A stretch of 64,000 nt of DNA from Triticum aestivum (lineage: Eukaryota; Streptophyta; Magnoliopsida; Poales; Poaceae). Below the pieces are notes generated by a model, which was given only the letters and a program-made list of their open reading frames with translations, had not been told where the DNA came from and did no database searches. Both the position numbers and the translations under genes were made by a program. Location: the NCBI RefSeq assembly GCF_018294505.1, contig NC_057795.1, positions 521,053,184 to 521,117,183 of the forward strand, in the 5' to 3' direction. Positions 11,438 to 23,152 of the stretch are shown here, in pieces (the stretch's first letter is position 1; every line of letters begins with the position of its first letter).

Positions 11438-13468
11438 ATCAACTTAGGCCAAACGCCTAAGCTTGGGGGAGTACGTATTTCTCACCGACTTTACATTCAT
11501 GTTCACACACTAGTCGTCCGTGCTTATACTCTTTCATTGTATTATCCATGTTAGTTTAAATTTCTTTTTCTAGTTTTCTTCTTGTGTGTTTGATAAACCT
11601 TAAGAAAAACCCAAAAAAATTAGTTAGTTTAATTTCCATGTTTGTAGTAGAATTAAAATGAAAACCCAAAAAGATTTCTCGTTCTTCTTTTTACTTGTTG
11701 GGAGCTTTCCCGTGTAAATAGTTTTATTTTCTTTTCTTTCCTTTGGGGGTCGAGAGTAAAAGACCATATTGAAAATGCTTAGTGGCTCTCATATGCATAC
11801 TTGTTTATTTAATTTAGAGCCCATATTATTTTGTCTTCTCTCTCTTGAGTTGAATGCTTGCAAATTCCAGCTTAGTCCAATGCACGTGCACTATTATTAT
11901 TATACACATCATTCGGTCGTGCGAGTGAAAGGCAATAATGACGATATATGATGGACTTATTGAGATAAGAAAAGCTGGTATGAACTCAACCTTTATTGTT
12001 TTTGTAAATATGATGAGTTCTTCATTCCTGATTCAGCTTATTATGAAGTAAACATATTTGCAATGACATTTAGAGATTATAGTTGTGTTGTGCCATGCTT
12101 TAATAGCTATGAGTTATAATGGTTTACCTTGCGTGCCAACATGCTATTAGAATGATTATGATGTGGTATGATGGGATGGTATCCTCCTTTGAATGAATTG
12201 AGTGACTCGACTGGCACATGTTCACGCATGTAGTTGAAACAAATCAACATAGCCTTCATGATATTTATGATCATGGTAGATTATATCCTACTCATGCTTG
12301 TACTCGGTGTGAATTAATTTTAATGCATGTTCATGACTGTTGTCGCTCTCTTAGTTGGTCGCTTCCCAGTCTTTTGCTAGCCTTCACCTGTACTAAGCGG
12401 GAATACTGCTTGTGCCTCCAAACTCCTTAAACCCCAAAGTTGTTCCATGTGAGTCCACCATACCGTCCTATATGCGGTATCTACCTGTCGTTCCAAGTAA
12501 ATTTGTATGTGCCAAACTCCAAACCTTCAAATAAAATTCTATTTTGTATGCTCGAGCAGCTCATGTTCCAACTAGGGATGCCTATATCTTCCATGCTAGG
12601 TGGGTTATTCTCAAGAGGAGTGGACTCTGCTCCTCATTCACGAGAAAGGGCCGGTAACCGGGATGCCCAGTCCCATGATCCAAAAAGATTGAAGCAAATA
12701 AAAATAATTAAACAAAACTCCCCCAGGGTTGTTGTTAGTTGAAGGCACTCGTTGTTTCGAGAAAGTCATGGATTGATGCTTGTTGGTGGTTGGGGGAGTA
12801 TAAACCTTTACCATTCTGTTTGGGAACTGCCTATAATACATATAGTATGGAAGATACAGCCATCTCATAGTTGTTGCATTGACAACGAAAGTATGCCGCT
12901 CAAAATGTTATTCAATCTCTATTTTAAAATCAAGCTCTGGCACCTCTACAAATCCCCGCTTCCCTCTGCGGAGGGCCTATCTATTTACTTTTATGTTGAG
13001 TCATCACCTTCTTATTAAAAAGCACCCGCTGGAGAGCACCGCTGTCATTTGCATGCATTACTATTTGTTTACATTGGGTATGACTTGACTGGATCTCTTT
13101 TACCATGAATTACAATGTTTAGTCAGTCCTTGATCTTTAAAGGTGCTCTGCATTTATGTTTTGCGATCTCAGAAAGGGCTAGCGAGATACCATTTTGTTA
13201 TATCATGTTATGATTGTTTTGAGAAAGTGCTGTCATTTGAGTTTTATTATTATGGCTCGCTAGCTAATTATGCTATTGATATGAGTAATTATGAGACCTG
13301 GGTGTTATTGTGAGTATGGTTAGTTCATAATATTGCTGAAACCTGAATGCTGGCTTTGCATGTTTACAACAACAAGAGCAAACAGAGTTTGTAAAAGTTT
13401 TTCTTTATCACTTTCAGTTTATCAACTGAATTGCTTGAGGACAAGCAAAGGTTTAAGCTTGGGGGAGT
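11438..13468 (+). other. Element S 3' noncoding region
   Basis: About 2 kb of AT-rich DNA between the ORF stop and the 3' LTR, with only short ORFs. A polypurine core AAGCTTGGGGGAG occurs just after the ORF (11459-11471) and again as the real PPT directly before the 3' LTR (13455-13467). No gene is seen. Confidence 0.75.
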
Positions 13469-14873
13469 TGATACGTCTCCAACGTATCTACTTTTCCAAA
13501 CACTTTTGCCCTTGTTTTGGACTCTAACTTGCATGATTTGAATGAAACTAACCCAGACTGACGTTGTTTTCAGCAGAACTGCTATGATGTTGTTTCATGT
13601 GTAGAAAACAAAAGTTCTTGAAATGTCGTGAAAATCCTCGGAGGTACTTTTTGGAAAATATAAAAAATACTGGAGAAAGAATCAAGACGCGGGGGCCCAC
13701 ACCCTGTCCATGAGGGTGGGGGGGAGCCCTCCCCCCTGGGCGTGCCCCGTATCTCGTGGGCCCCCTGAGGCTCCGCCGACCTCAACTCCAACTCCATATA
13801 TTCCGTCTCGCGGAGAAAAAAATCAGAGAGAAAGTTTCATCGCGTTTTACGATACGGAGCCGCCGCCAAGCCCTAATCTCTCTCAGGAGGGCTGATCTGG
13901 AGTCTGTTCGGGGCTCCGAAGTGGGGGATTCGTCGTCGTCGTCATCATCAACCATCCTCCATCACCAATTTCATGATGCTCACCGACGTGCGTGAGTAAT
14001 TCATCATAGGCTTGCTGGACGGTGATGGGTTGGATGAGATTTACCATGTAATCAAGTTAGTTTTGTTAGGCTTTGATCCCTAGTATCCACTATGTTATGA
14101 GATTGATGTTGCTATGACTTTGTTATGCTTAATGCTTGTCATTAGGGCCCGAGTGCCATGATTTTAGATCTGAACCTATTGTGTTTTCATGAATATATGT
14201 GTGTTCTTGATCCTATCTTGCAAGTCTATAGTCACCTATTATGTGTTATGATCCGACAATCCCGAAGTGACAATAATCAGGATACTTCTCGGTGATGACC
14301 ATAGTTTGAGGAGTTCATGTATTCACTATGTGCTAATGCTTTGTTCCGGTTCTCTATTAAAAGGAGGCCTTAATATCCCTTAGTTTCCGTGAGGACCCCG
14401 CTGCCACGGGAGGGTAGGACAAAAGATGTCATGCAAGTTCTTTTCCATAAGCACGTATGACTATTCACGGAATACATGCCTACATTACATTGATGAACTG
14501 GAGCTAGTTCTGTGCCACCCTATGTTATAGCTATTACATGAGGAATCGCATCCGACATAATTATCCATCACTGATCCATTGCCTACGAGCTTTTCACATA
14601 TTGTTCTTCGCTTATTTACTTTTCCGTTGCTATTGTTACAATCACTACAAAACCCAAAAATATTACTTTTGCTACCGTTACCTTTATTATCATATTACTT
14701 TGCTACTAAATACTTTGCTGCAGATACTAAGTTATCCAGGTGTGGTTGAATTGACAACTCAACTGCTAATACTCAAGAATATTCTTTGGCTCCCCTTGTG
14801 TCGAATCAATAAATTTGGGTTGAATACTCTACCCTCGAAAGCTGTTGCGATCCCCTACACTTGTGGGTTATCA
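13469..14873 (+). mobile_element. Element S 3' LTR (WHAM/Sabrina-like)
   Basis: 1405 bp, beginning TGATACGTCTCCAACG and ending TGTGGGTTATCA, preceded immediately by a PPT. The GC-rich middle (about 13690-13800) and AT-rich tail are typical of large Triticeae gypsy LTRs. The 5' partner is not recognisable in this window. The family name is tentative. Confidence 0.8.
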
Positions 14874-15437
14874 ATGCTCCACTTGAACTTGCACATGGCA
14901 ATCTTGATGACGATCACCACTTGATGTCATCCTTTCCATGGGTTGTATGATATCTTCCTCTTGACGCAAGCCCATGGACACGTACCTAACCCCACATAGA
15001 ACTCTCACATAGACCATGGGTTAGTACACAAAGTGCAATGGACAATGCTTACCATACCATGGGATCACTTGATCCCTCTCGGTACATCTTCTATGCTTTG
15101 TGAGTTGATCAACTTGATTCACTCTTGACATAGTCTTGATCAACCTTGAATCTTTGTAAGTCTCTTCATTTGGATGATCTCTTGAAGGTAAACATGTATG
15201 ATCACACAACCTTCTTCTTCAAGACATGCTTGCAATAAGCTCAACACTCACATGACCAATCTTTGGATAATTCCTTAATAGCACATTGGTCAACTCATAA
15301 ACTCCTTGAAACCAACACATGGACTTCAAGAAAAGCCTATGGACAAATCCTTCAAATATAACTCAAGACAACCATTAGTCCATAGAGATTGTCAACAATT
15401 ACCAAAACCAAACATGGGGGCACCGCATATTCTTTCA
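14874..15437 (-). mobile_element. LTR-like fragment, reverse orientation, unassigned
   Basis: Read on the minus strand it begins TGAAAGAATATGCGGTGCC at 15437, a TG-type terminus, and continues as AT-rich sequence with no ORF or domain until the S LTR cuts it at 14873. It reads like the 5' part of an LTR of an element inserted in the LINE tail to its right. The far end and TSD cannot be seen, so this is an inference from terminus and junction. Confidence 0.45.
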
Positions 15438-16630
15438 GCAAGGATGTGAAAGGTGACCAATGTCTCGTTAACTGGCAGCAAGTTTGACGTCCACTCTCCT
15501 TAAGGGGACTGGGCATCCATGACTTGCAGCGCGCGGGCATTGCCCTCCGGACGCGATGGCTCTCGCTACAACGTATGTATCCTTCTCGGCCTTGGGGCCA
15601 CCTATAGATCCTGTATGATGCAGTCGCCAGCACTATCTTCCGTGCCTCCACCACCTGGGCAGTTGGCAAAGGCGCCAACTGCAAGTTCTAGACCGACCAC
15701 CGGATCGATGGACGGTCAATCGTTGAGATCGCACCCAAATCTTCGAGATGATTCCGCGCCACCAGAAGATTCACATGGTCTGGGACGGCTTGTATTAGCG
15801 CTCCTGCGTCCAGGACATTCATGGCGCTCTCGGGCCCGCTGCCATGGTGCAATATGTTTAGCTTTGGTGGGCCGTGGGCCACACCCAGCTCTCCAGCTCT
15901 CGGGATGTCATCCGTCGGCGATGGACCGTGACGGGCACCTATTCGGCTAGCTCATGCTACCAGACACTTTTCCTTGGAGCTTGCGAGGAACCACACTGGA
16001 AGCTCACCTGGAAATCCTGGGCACCCCTTCGCGTCAAGTTCTTCATCTAGCTTGTGTTGCAGGACCGGTGATGGACGGCCTAGCGCCTTGCAAGACACGA
16101 TCTGCCCCACGAGCCCACTTGCGCCCTTTGCGACCAGGGCTAGGAGACAATGCAACACCTGCTGGCCGGTTGCTCCTTTTCGACGCAAGTGTGGCACGCG
16201 ATCCTTGCCTGGGCTAAATCTACCGCCAACCTTCCGACCGGAGACACCGACTTCTCTTGTGTGGTAAGCTACCTCTTGTGCCCTAGCGCCCCGCCGTTGC
16301 GCGTAAAGGGCTGGCCTCCCTCATCATCCTCACCGCGTGGTGGCTGTGGAAGCACCGCAACGGTTGCATCTTGGACAGCGACCGCCCAATGGTATCCCAC
16401 CTTTGTTCTACAATCAAAGACGAAGCGCGCCTCTAGACCGGTGCCACCGCCATTACAAACATAATACCAGAGATCTAGGGTATGATGTAGATGGGATGAG
16501 CAACCCCATCTGTTTGCTCAGCGATCATTTCCATGCCTTCCCAGTGTACATGGCATAGTGCGTCGTGACAATCTCATGCTGTATAACTCTCCTTCTATCA
16601 ATGAAAAGATAGCGTATTCACGGGAAAAAA
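15438..16630 (+). pseudogene. LINE 3' end (zf-RVT region and 3' tail)
   Basis: The 5'-truncated end of a plant L1-type non-LTR retrotransposon. Read across frames, the start matches the region after RT (the 'LVNW...GLGI.DL' stretch). Around 16110-16180 there is a zinc-binding C-x2-C...H-x4-C arrangement typical of the zf-RVT domain, followed by a hydrophobic/Trp-rich segment. Several stops and frameshifts break it. The 3' end carries 'ctatcaatgaaaagat' and a short A-run (16625-16630), as usual for Triticeae LINEs. It is dead. Confidence 0.8.
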
Positions 16631-17507
16631 CAGAGATGGCAACCAAACGTACAGGCTCGTTCGTTGGCTCTCGTTCTTCCACCACAGGTGCCGTGGCCGG
16701 TTAATTAGTTTGGCGACAAGATCCATGGCACAAACACGTGGAGAAGCAAGCACGAACGCCAATCAAGAACGTACGGTGGGCACCGGTGGGCGCGGTGGGC
16801 GCGAGCTCGACACCGCCCCGCCAAGCCGAGCCGCACACGTACGCGCGCGGGGGCAAGCGGATCATGATCACCAGCAGCCACCGCAGCGCAACGGAAGAAA
16901 AATGAATGGCGTTGGTGGGGGCTCGACCGTCTCGTCGCGGCCGACCCATGTGTGCCCATGTGCGTCCGCCACCCCGATCAACGTGGCGATGTCCCCCTCG
17001 GCCGTGCGCGCGCCGGGAGCGTGCGCTGCTCATCGATCCCCTGTGTCGCGCGCGCGCGCGGGCGCCGTCGATGCCACGGCGAAAGGGGAGGGAGCACGTC
17101 CGGAATCACGGCGTGAGTGGTTGCACGCTCGCGACGAGCTGTCGTCGTGCACTTGCCGCGAACGTGTCGCTCCTGATTGACGCGCGGTGCGCGACGCCCT
17201 GGTTGATCGGGCTTCGTTTGCATGTGGCCATCTGTCATGCGATTCGATTCGATCAAGTTGATGTTTTCGGCAGGAAGCTTCGCGGACGCGCGCTGCCAAA
17301 GCCCGTGTTACGGGCATACAAATTTCACTAAAAACAACTTGGCATTCGCACAAATTAGCGTTGCGCATGGATCAAACGGAATGGACGGAGCGTCCAACGA
17401 ATGAACGTAACCAAATGGCGGCAAACTAATCGGAGAAGCAGAGCGTGGCCTCCCATAGAAATTTCCGCTGTTTTATTCGCCGAGGAACTTCATAGAGGAT
17501 AAGGACT

Positions 17508-17510
<3 letters not shown>
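16631..17510. other. Low-copy GC-rich DNA, no supported gene
   Basis: GC-rich and restriction-site-like (many GCGCGC/CGTACG words), without TE termini that I recognise. ORFs on both strands overlap each other and have no domain or Kozak/TATA support. It may be upstream DNA of the gene at 18753. Confidence 0.5.

Positions 17511-17574
<64 letters not shown>
17511..17574. repeat. (CT)n microsatellite at gap edge
   Basis: At least 32 uninterrupted CT units running straight into the N gap. The sequence resumes with CTCTTGC, so the tract probably extends into the gap. Confidence 0.97.
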
Positions 17575-17887
17575 NNNNNNNNNNNNNNNNNNNNNNNNNN
17601 NNNNNNNNNNNNNNNNNNNNNNNNNNNNNNNNNNNNNNNNNNNNNNNNNNNNNNNNNNNNNNNNNNNNNNNNNNNNNNNNNNNNNNNNNNNNNNNNNNNN
17701 NNNNNNNNNNNNNNNNNNNNNNNNNNNNNNNNNNNNNNNNNNNNNNNNNNNNNNNNNNNNNNNNNNNNNNNNNNNNNNNNNNNNNNNNNNNNNNNNNNNN
17801 NNNNNNNNNNNNNNNNNNNNNNNNNNNNNNNNNNNNNNNNNNNNNNNNNNNNNNNNNNNNNNNNNNNNNNNNNNNNNNNNNNNNNNN
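17575..17887. other. Assembly gap (313 N)
   Basis: A run of Ns. It follows a long dinucleotide repeat, the likely reason assembly failed. True content and length are unknown. Confidence 0.99.
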
Positions 17888-18631
17888 CTCTTGCAAGTGC
17901 ATCCTGATGCATGCACGAGGCGCGGCCGCAGAGGTCCAAAACCCTTGTTAAAACGTTGTCGCCTGGCGACATGCCTCATCTCCACAGTACAGAGCTGTCA
18001 GTGCGTGCATGCATGCACGCACGGGGATGCGGCCATTGCAGGCGTTCTCCCACCCAATCCGTGCCGCAATATCTCTTCCTGCACGATTATTTTTTTCTCA
18101 GCCAATTTTTGCAGCATCAACTATTTTTATAGAGCCACTGCTATATTGCCATTGCAAAACATTTCCTGATTTTTCGCAAAAAATTGCATTTCTTGATTAT
18201 ATGCTGGGCTGTATATCCAAGTGCCCCCGCAAAAATGGTGAACTGTACTTACGAACACTAAAACATCATCTACTGAACATATGAAATTGTTTTGCTGGAA
18301 TACTAAAGCATTTGTTTTGAACGTTTGCTTATGAGAGGCCAAAAAAATTTGGATGTGCCTTACACCTATTTCCAAGTGTACAACACCATTTTCAAGGGAT
18401 ATTTTCTTCGTTTTCTATGACTCCTGGCAATGGCCACCTGCTCCATTCTATCATATGAGATGGACAAGGTAACTAACTTATGTTTGTGATAATTGTTTCT
18501 CGTGAATAATTGAAATATCTATGTACTACCAGGTGATGCCAAAACAGTTAGTTAATGATGTTCCTTGTGTCCAAGAAAGGGGAAATTAACTCTTCTCTTT
18601 CTCACCGGCCGTCCAAACTGAGCATTCCTCT
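17888..18631. other. Upstream region of the small gene
   Basis: About 740 bp of low-copy DNA between the gap and the TATA box, AT-rich from about 18080 to 18600. No ORF with support and no TE terminus is recognised. It is likely to contain the promoter of the gene at 18753. Confidence 0.5.
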
Positions 18632-18638
18632 TATATAA
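18632..18638 (+). promoter_or_regulatory. TATA box of the 18753 gene
   Basis: TATATAA within CTTATATAAAGCC, about 120 bp before the ATG. The following C/A-rich stretch with CACC/ACAC repeats looks like a plant 5' UTR. Transcription would be expected to start near 18660-18670. Confidence 0.75.
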
Positions 18639-18752
18639 AGCCTCCGCCTCCCCTGCTATCTTCCCACCACAACACCATCACCCACACACACACACCCAAG
18701 GCGACAGAAGCGAGTCCTCGTGTTCCCGTGCACACGCGCCTAAGCTCTAACC

Positions 18753-19013
18753 ATGTCGTCGCAGCGGATGGGGCGTCACCAGCGTCGGGCGTCGCAGAGC
18801 GTGTTCGCGCTGCCGGAGAACTTCGCGGCCCTCGACGACGTGCCGGCGTCCGACGAGCACCGGAAGGCGGACGGCGGCGCGACCGAGCAGCAGCAGCAGC
18901 AGGGGGCGGGGCGCCACCGGCGGGCCATGTCCATGGCCGTCGCCTCCTCCAGGGACCTCGAGATGATCAAGGAGGATATCGGCGGCTACAGCAACTACAA
19001 GATCGGCGCCTAG
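18753..19013 (+). CDS. Small plant protein ending in KIGA (86 aa)
   Basis: Single-exon ORF of 86 codons and the only convincing host gene here. It has a TATA box about 120 bp upstream, a good start context (ctctaaccATGtcg), strong GC preference at third positions, and low-copy flanks. The protein has a basic N-terminus (RHQRRASQS), a Phe/Leu-Pro patch (VFALPENF) at about 19-26, a Gln run at about 46-50, a second basic serine patch (RHRRAMSMA) and a conserved-looking C-terminus ending NYKIGA. No signal peptide or membrane segment is visible. The C-terminal KIGA recalls small DBP-phosphatase-interacting polypeptides (DIP2-type) described in Arabidopsis, a link made from memory and only tentative. 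The two RxxS sites could be phosphorylated. Function is unknown. Confidence 0.8.
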   Translation: MSSQRMGRHQRRASQSVFALPENFAALDDVPASDEHRKADGGATEQQQQQGAGRHRRAMSMAVASSRDLEMIKEDIGGYSNYKIGA

Positions 19014-19343
19014 ATTAGCGGCGGTGGCGGCGGCGCGCACGGCCGGCACGGCTCAGAGCACGCACGTGTACGGTGTTCGTAGTACGTGCGTGCCGGGCGG
19101 CGGTCTCGGCCGTGTTCGGGCCTCGGGCGCGCGGCTGAGCCTTGCTGCCGGCGGTGCCGGAGGCCGTGGCGCGTGCTGGTTTCGCTGTGGTTTGTGTATG
19201 ATCAAGCGACCAGGCCCGGTTGAGGTCTTGCTTGCTTCGATTCCCTTTTCTTTTGCTCAAGACATGCATGTAAGGTGTGATCATTTGCGAGTTTAAAGCT
19301 CTTCAAAATGTCTGATGATGTTTCACCATTACCGTTGCTCCTG
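19014..19343 (+). other. 3' flank/UTR of the small gene
   Basis: GC-rich then AT-richer sequence between the stop codon and the Harbinger terminus. No canonical AATAAA is seen. No gene is seen. Confidence 0.5.
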
Positions 19344-19657
19344 ACAGCATCTCCAACAGCAGCGCGTTAAAAAAGCGTTTACAACACTGTAATCGTGAGT
19401 TTTTACGTGACGAGGAGCGCTTGCTCCAGCGACCGGCTGCAAAGTATAGCGCGCATGAGCCGCTACAGCATCCGCTGCAAAAAAACTGCGCGCGCTCTCA
19501 GCACAAACAACACATGCACTTCAAACACAACTAAGAAGATCAAACACAAACAAAATAAGTCAACAATAAATAATTCAATTTTATTATTACAACTCAAACA
19601 AATAGTTTATTTTGCAATATAACAAATAGTTCAACAATAGAACATCAAACATAGAAA

Positions 19658-20726
19658 TCATGATGCTCTTTGTCTGCCCTTCCATGCCCACCACTCCTTG
19701 ATGAGATTCTTCTGAAGATCATCATGCGTTTCGGCACGTCGAATGGCATGATAGGAGGCAACAAAACGGGCCACCCTCGCAGCCCTCTGCCGCACTCGCA
19801 CGGGATGTCCCAAGAGCTCATACTGAGAGTAGTCTAAAACTTGGCCACGCTCATGCTCGTGATCATGTTGTGCATGATCACACAAGCGTGCATGATGTAC
19901 GAAAGCATCTTTTGATCCCAAAATCTAGCCGGTCCTCTCACAATGGCAAATTGGGTTTGCAAAGTCCCAAAAGCTCTATCAGCATCTTTCCTAGGCACCG
20001 GAGCATTGTGGAAATCAAGATTTTTCTTACCTTCTAGTTTTTTCAACGGCTTCACAAATGTTTGCCACTTTGGGTAGATGTCATCCGCAAGATAATAGCC
20101 ATAGTTGTATGTATGGTCATTTGCTACAAACTGCACCGGTGGCGGTTCACCATTTGCAATCTTATTCATGAGTGGTGATCGATTAACAATGTTGATGTCA
20201 TTCAACGATCCAGGCATTCCAAAAAAAGCATGACAAATCCAAGTCTCTTGGTCGGCCACCGCTTCAAGGATTATAGTGGAACCCTTTTTTTGACCATGGA
20301 ATTGGCCATGCCATGCCTTAGGACAGTTCTTCCAACTCCAATACATGCAATATTTTGAGCCAAGCATATATGGGAACCCGCGAACTTTGTTCATCTCCAA
20401 AAGCCTTGCACAGTCTTTAACATTGGGATATCTCAAATACTCCGGGCCAAACACTTGCACAATTCCAACTGCGAAGCTCTTGACACAAGGATGGCTTGAC
20501 TCTCACCCATGCCCAAGTGGTCATCAACTAGATCAGTCGGGATACCATATGCCAACATACGCAAAGCGGCTGTCACCTTCTAAAAGGTGCTATGCCCAAG
20601 CTCTTCGTCGGCATTCCTCCTTTGCTAAAAAACCCGATCATGGCTCGCTAGTTTCTCTGCAATGCGCCTGAACAACTCGGTGCTCATCCTAAACCGGCGC
20701 CGGAAGTATGACTCGGGGTACACAGG
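19658..20726 (-). pseudogene. Harbinger transposase, C-terminal part
   Basis: Minus-strand remnant matching the plant transposon protein / DDE_Tnp_4 family (PF04827-like). Read right to left it has the RRRFRM N-terminal segment, the MYWSWKNCPKAWHGQ block, then MPGSLNDINI and the DYSQYELLGHP C-terminal block. The usual first catalytic Asp in the 'DCMHW' motif is replaced (KYCMYW), so the DDE site is damaged. Frameshifts lie near 19870 and near 20460-20600. The gene is broken by F at 20726. Inactive. Confidence 0.8.
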
Positions 20727-21195
20727 TGAGGGAGTCCTGGATTAAGGGGTCCTCAGACAGCCGGACTATTAACATGGGCCGGACTGTTGGGCTATGAAGA
20801 TACAAGACAGAAGACTTCTTCCCGTGTCCGGGTGGGACTCTCCTTTGCGTGGATGGCAAGCTTGGTGATTCGGATATGTAGATTCCTTTCTCTGTAACCG
20901 ACTTTGTATAACCCTAGTCCCCTCCAGTGTCTATATAAACCGGAGGGTTTAGTCCGTAGAGGCAATCATAATCATAGGCTAGACTTCTAGGGTTTTAGCC
21001 ATTACGATCTCGTGGTAGATCAACTCTTGTAATAATCATATTCATCAAAATCCATCAAGCAGGAAGTAGGGTATTACCTTCATAGAGAGGTACCGAACCT
21101 GGGTAAACATTGTGTCCCCCGCCTCCTGTTACCATTAGCCTTAGACGCACAGTTCGGGACCCCCTACCCGAGATCCACCGGTTTTGACACCGACA
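20727..21195 (+). repeat. F 5' LTR
   Basis: 469 bp with a TATA-like CTATATAAAC at 20931-20940, followed by the TTGGTGCTTTCATTGAGAG post-LTR sequence also found in N1. Confidence 0.93.
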
Positions 21196-21242
21196 TTGGT
21201 GCTTTCATTGAGAGTTCCGCTGTGACGTCGAAGATAGGATTG

Positions 21243-22500
21243 ATGGCTCGCCTCGTTATCAAGGACAACATCACCTCTGGAGGAGCCGTAGCCTCAGGCC
21301 AAACCCTCCCGCTGGGCGGCTTCACTATGACCGCCCGCTCGGCCGTCGATCGGGCCAACGGTGACTTCTCGGGTCATCAAAAATCGCCTTCGCATCGACT
21401 CGGAATACTCCAGACAGGTGGATCCGATGGAGTTGTCGTCTTTAAACGAACTCCTGGATCACATCGCTACCTTCGGAGTCGCTACAGACTACGATCGGAT
21501 TGGGCTTAAACCCGATCAAAGAGAAATTGAATCTCCGTCGAACACCCATCAGATAGCGTTAGTGGAGGAGCAATACAACAACTCTTCCTCTATATTGAGG
21601 ATGAATTATGTTCGGATTTTCGAGCTCGCAGAGCCGGATACCCGCCCGCGGGAAGACGTGCCAGTACTCCGAACCTAGAGTCAGACTGTGGGCCTGAAAA
21701 ATTGGTTGATACCCCGGAGCCCGAACTGTTAAGCTCGGAAGTTTCTCAAACTCCGGATACCAGATTGGGTCAGGGTTCGGACTTAAATCAACCCACCCAC
21801 CCAGATACACGCGATCTTATCCACATCAGACAGCAGTCTCAAGAAACGGTCCATCACTTTTGGGCAAGATTCCTCCTTGTCAAAGACAAGACCAAAGACT
21901 GTCGCGATGAAGACGCAATCTCATTATTATGCAAAAATTGCACGGACGAGGGAATCCTCAATGCCATCAACCGCCGTCACGTATCACACTTTGCTGACTT
22001 GGCAATCGTAGTACAGAAGTACTTCACAATGGAAAGCGCCTGGTAAACTCAGGCAGCTTCTTGGGAGCCACCGGTTTCCTCTCAACCCCTCGTCCGGACA
22101 AAAAAGATGCACCCTCGTTGGTCGCCTGATCCAATAGTAAAAAAATCGAAGCCCATTACGGGGCGCGGAACCGTTCTGGAGGGATGGCTCGATAGGCCAT
22201 GCAAAATACACACAACTCCGGATAACGTACCAACCCACATCCTTAGAGCATGTTGGATACTCCGGCAAGTGGCCAAGAGCGGCGAGGATCTCCTCACCAG
22301 AAATACCGCAGAGCAACATCCCACGGAAGACAACGACCCTACAGTATTGACAGTCTTCGAGACTTTTGCCTCAAACAATAGGCACAAAAGGGCACTCCGG
22401 GGCCTCGCTGAAGTCTGCCAAGTCATAGAAATAACCCCCTGGAACAACACGGCCATAATTTCAATGCCAGTGACGAACCAAAATTAAGAACAGTCCGAGC
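21243..22500 (+). pseudogene. F gag remnant
   Basis: The likely start is ATG 21243 (MARLVI). Three frames must be combined: 21243 to about 21365, 21361-21678, then 21702-22046. The last holds a gag-core-like stretch (IRQQSQETVHHFWARF) and a stop at 22044-22046. The following 450 bp is out of frame and shows no clear zinc knuckle. Gag would normally be the structural protein packaging element RNA. This copy cannot make it. Confidence 0.65.
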
Positions 22501-22510
22501 AACAGCCGCA

Positions 22511-23152
22511 TTGGTCCTCAGTCCGATCGTGAACCGCTTTCGACTAACCAAAGTGCTCATGTACGGCGACAGTGGACTAAACCTCATTTATGAGGAAACT
22601 CTCAACAAAAGGAAAATAGAGAGGAGCCGCATTGAGCAAAGTAGCACGACCTTCCGAGGAATCATTCCCAGTCGGAAGGCGCGATGCGTAGGAAAAATCA
22701 CACTCCATGTGGTATTCGACACGCCGGAGAATTACCGGTCCAAAGAGATAACCTTTCAAGTGGCCCCTTTCAACAGCGGATATCATGCCTTATTAGGGCG
22801 AGATGCATTCGCATGCTTCCAAGCTATACCCCATTATGGGTACATGAAGCTCAAGATGCCCGGGCACAATGGTGTTATCACTCTTGCCAGTGATCCGGAC
22901 ATAGCACTCCGCACTGAAAACAAAACCGCAGCCCTTGCCCTCGAGGCATTGTCTGAAGCCCTCGCGGCCGAAGAGTTAACCACATTGCGCTCCACGGTGG
23001 ATAAGGACGACGTGATCCTGGAAAAGCGACCCAAATCCACCTCCTTTAAACCAGCAGACGAAATAGTCAAATTCCAAGTCCACCCGATGGACCCCAAGAA
23101 GACAGCATCCATCAAGGCACAACTGGACCCAACGGTCTATGCCGCACTATGA
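22511..23152 (+). pseudogene. F protease region of pol
   Basis: Retropepsin-like region. The SGLNLIYEET motif follows the active-site position, and the GYHALLGRDAF block matches the second conserved retropepsin motif (LLGR). At 22562-22564 the expected catalytic Asp codon reads Tyr (TAC) and the next conserved Gly is Asp, so the site is lost. The frame ends in TGA at 23150-23152 where related elements have Arg (CGA), and the same frame continues into RT. Confidence 0.75.

Noticed and set aside
16701..17368. ORFs of 84-156 codons on both strands near the gap
   Set aside because: GC-rich compositional ORFs with no domain, TATA box or clear start context.
17426..17985. ORFs reading Arg-Glu repeats through the gap
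   Set aside because: Translation of the CT microsatellite and Ns, not protein.
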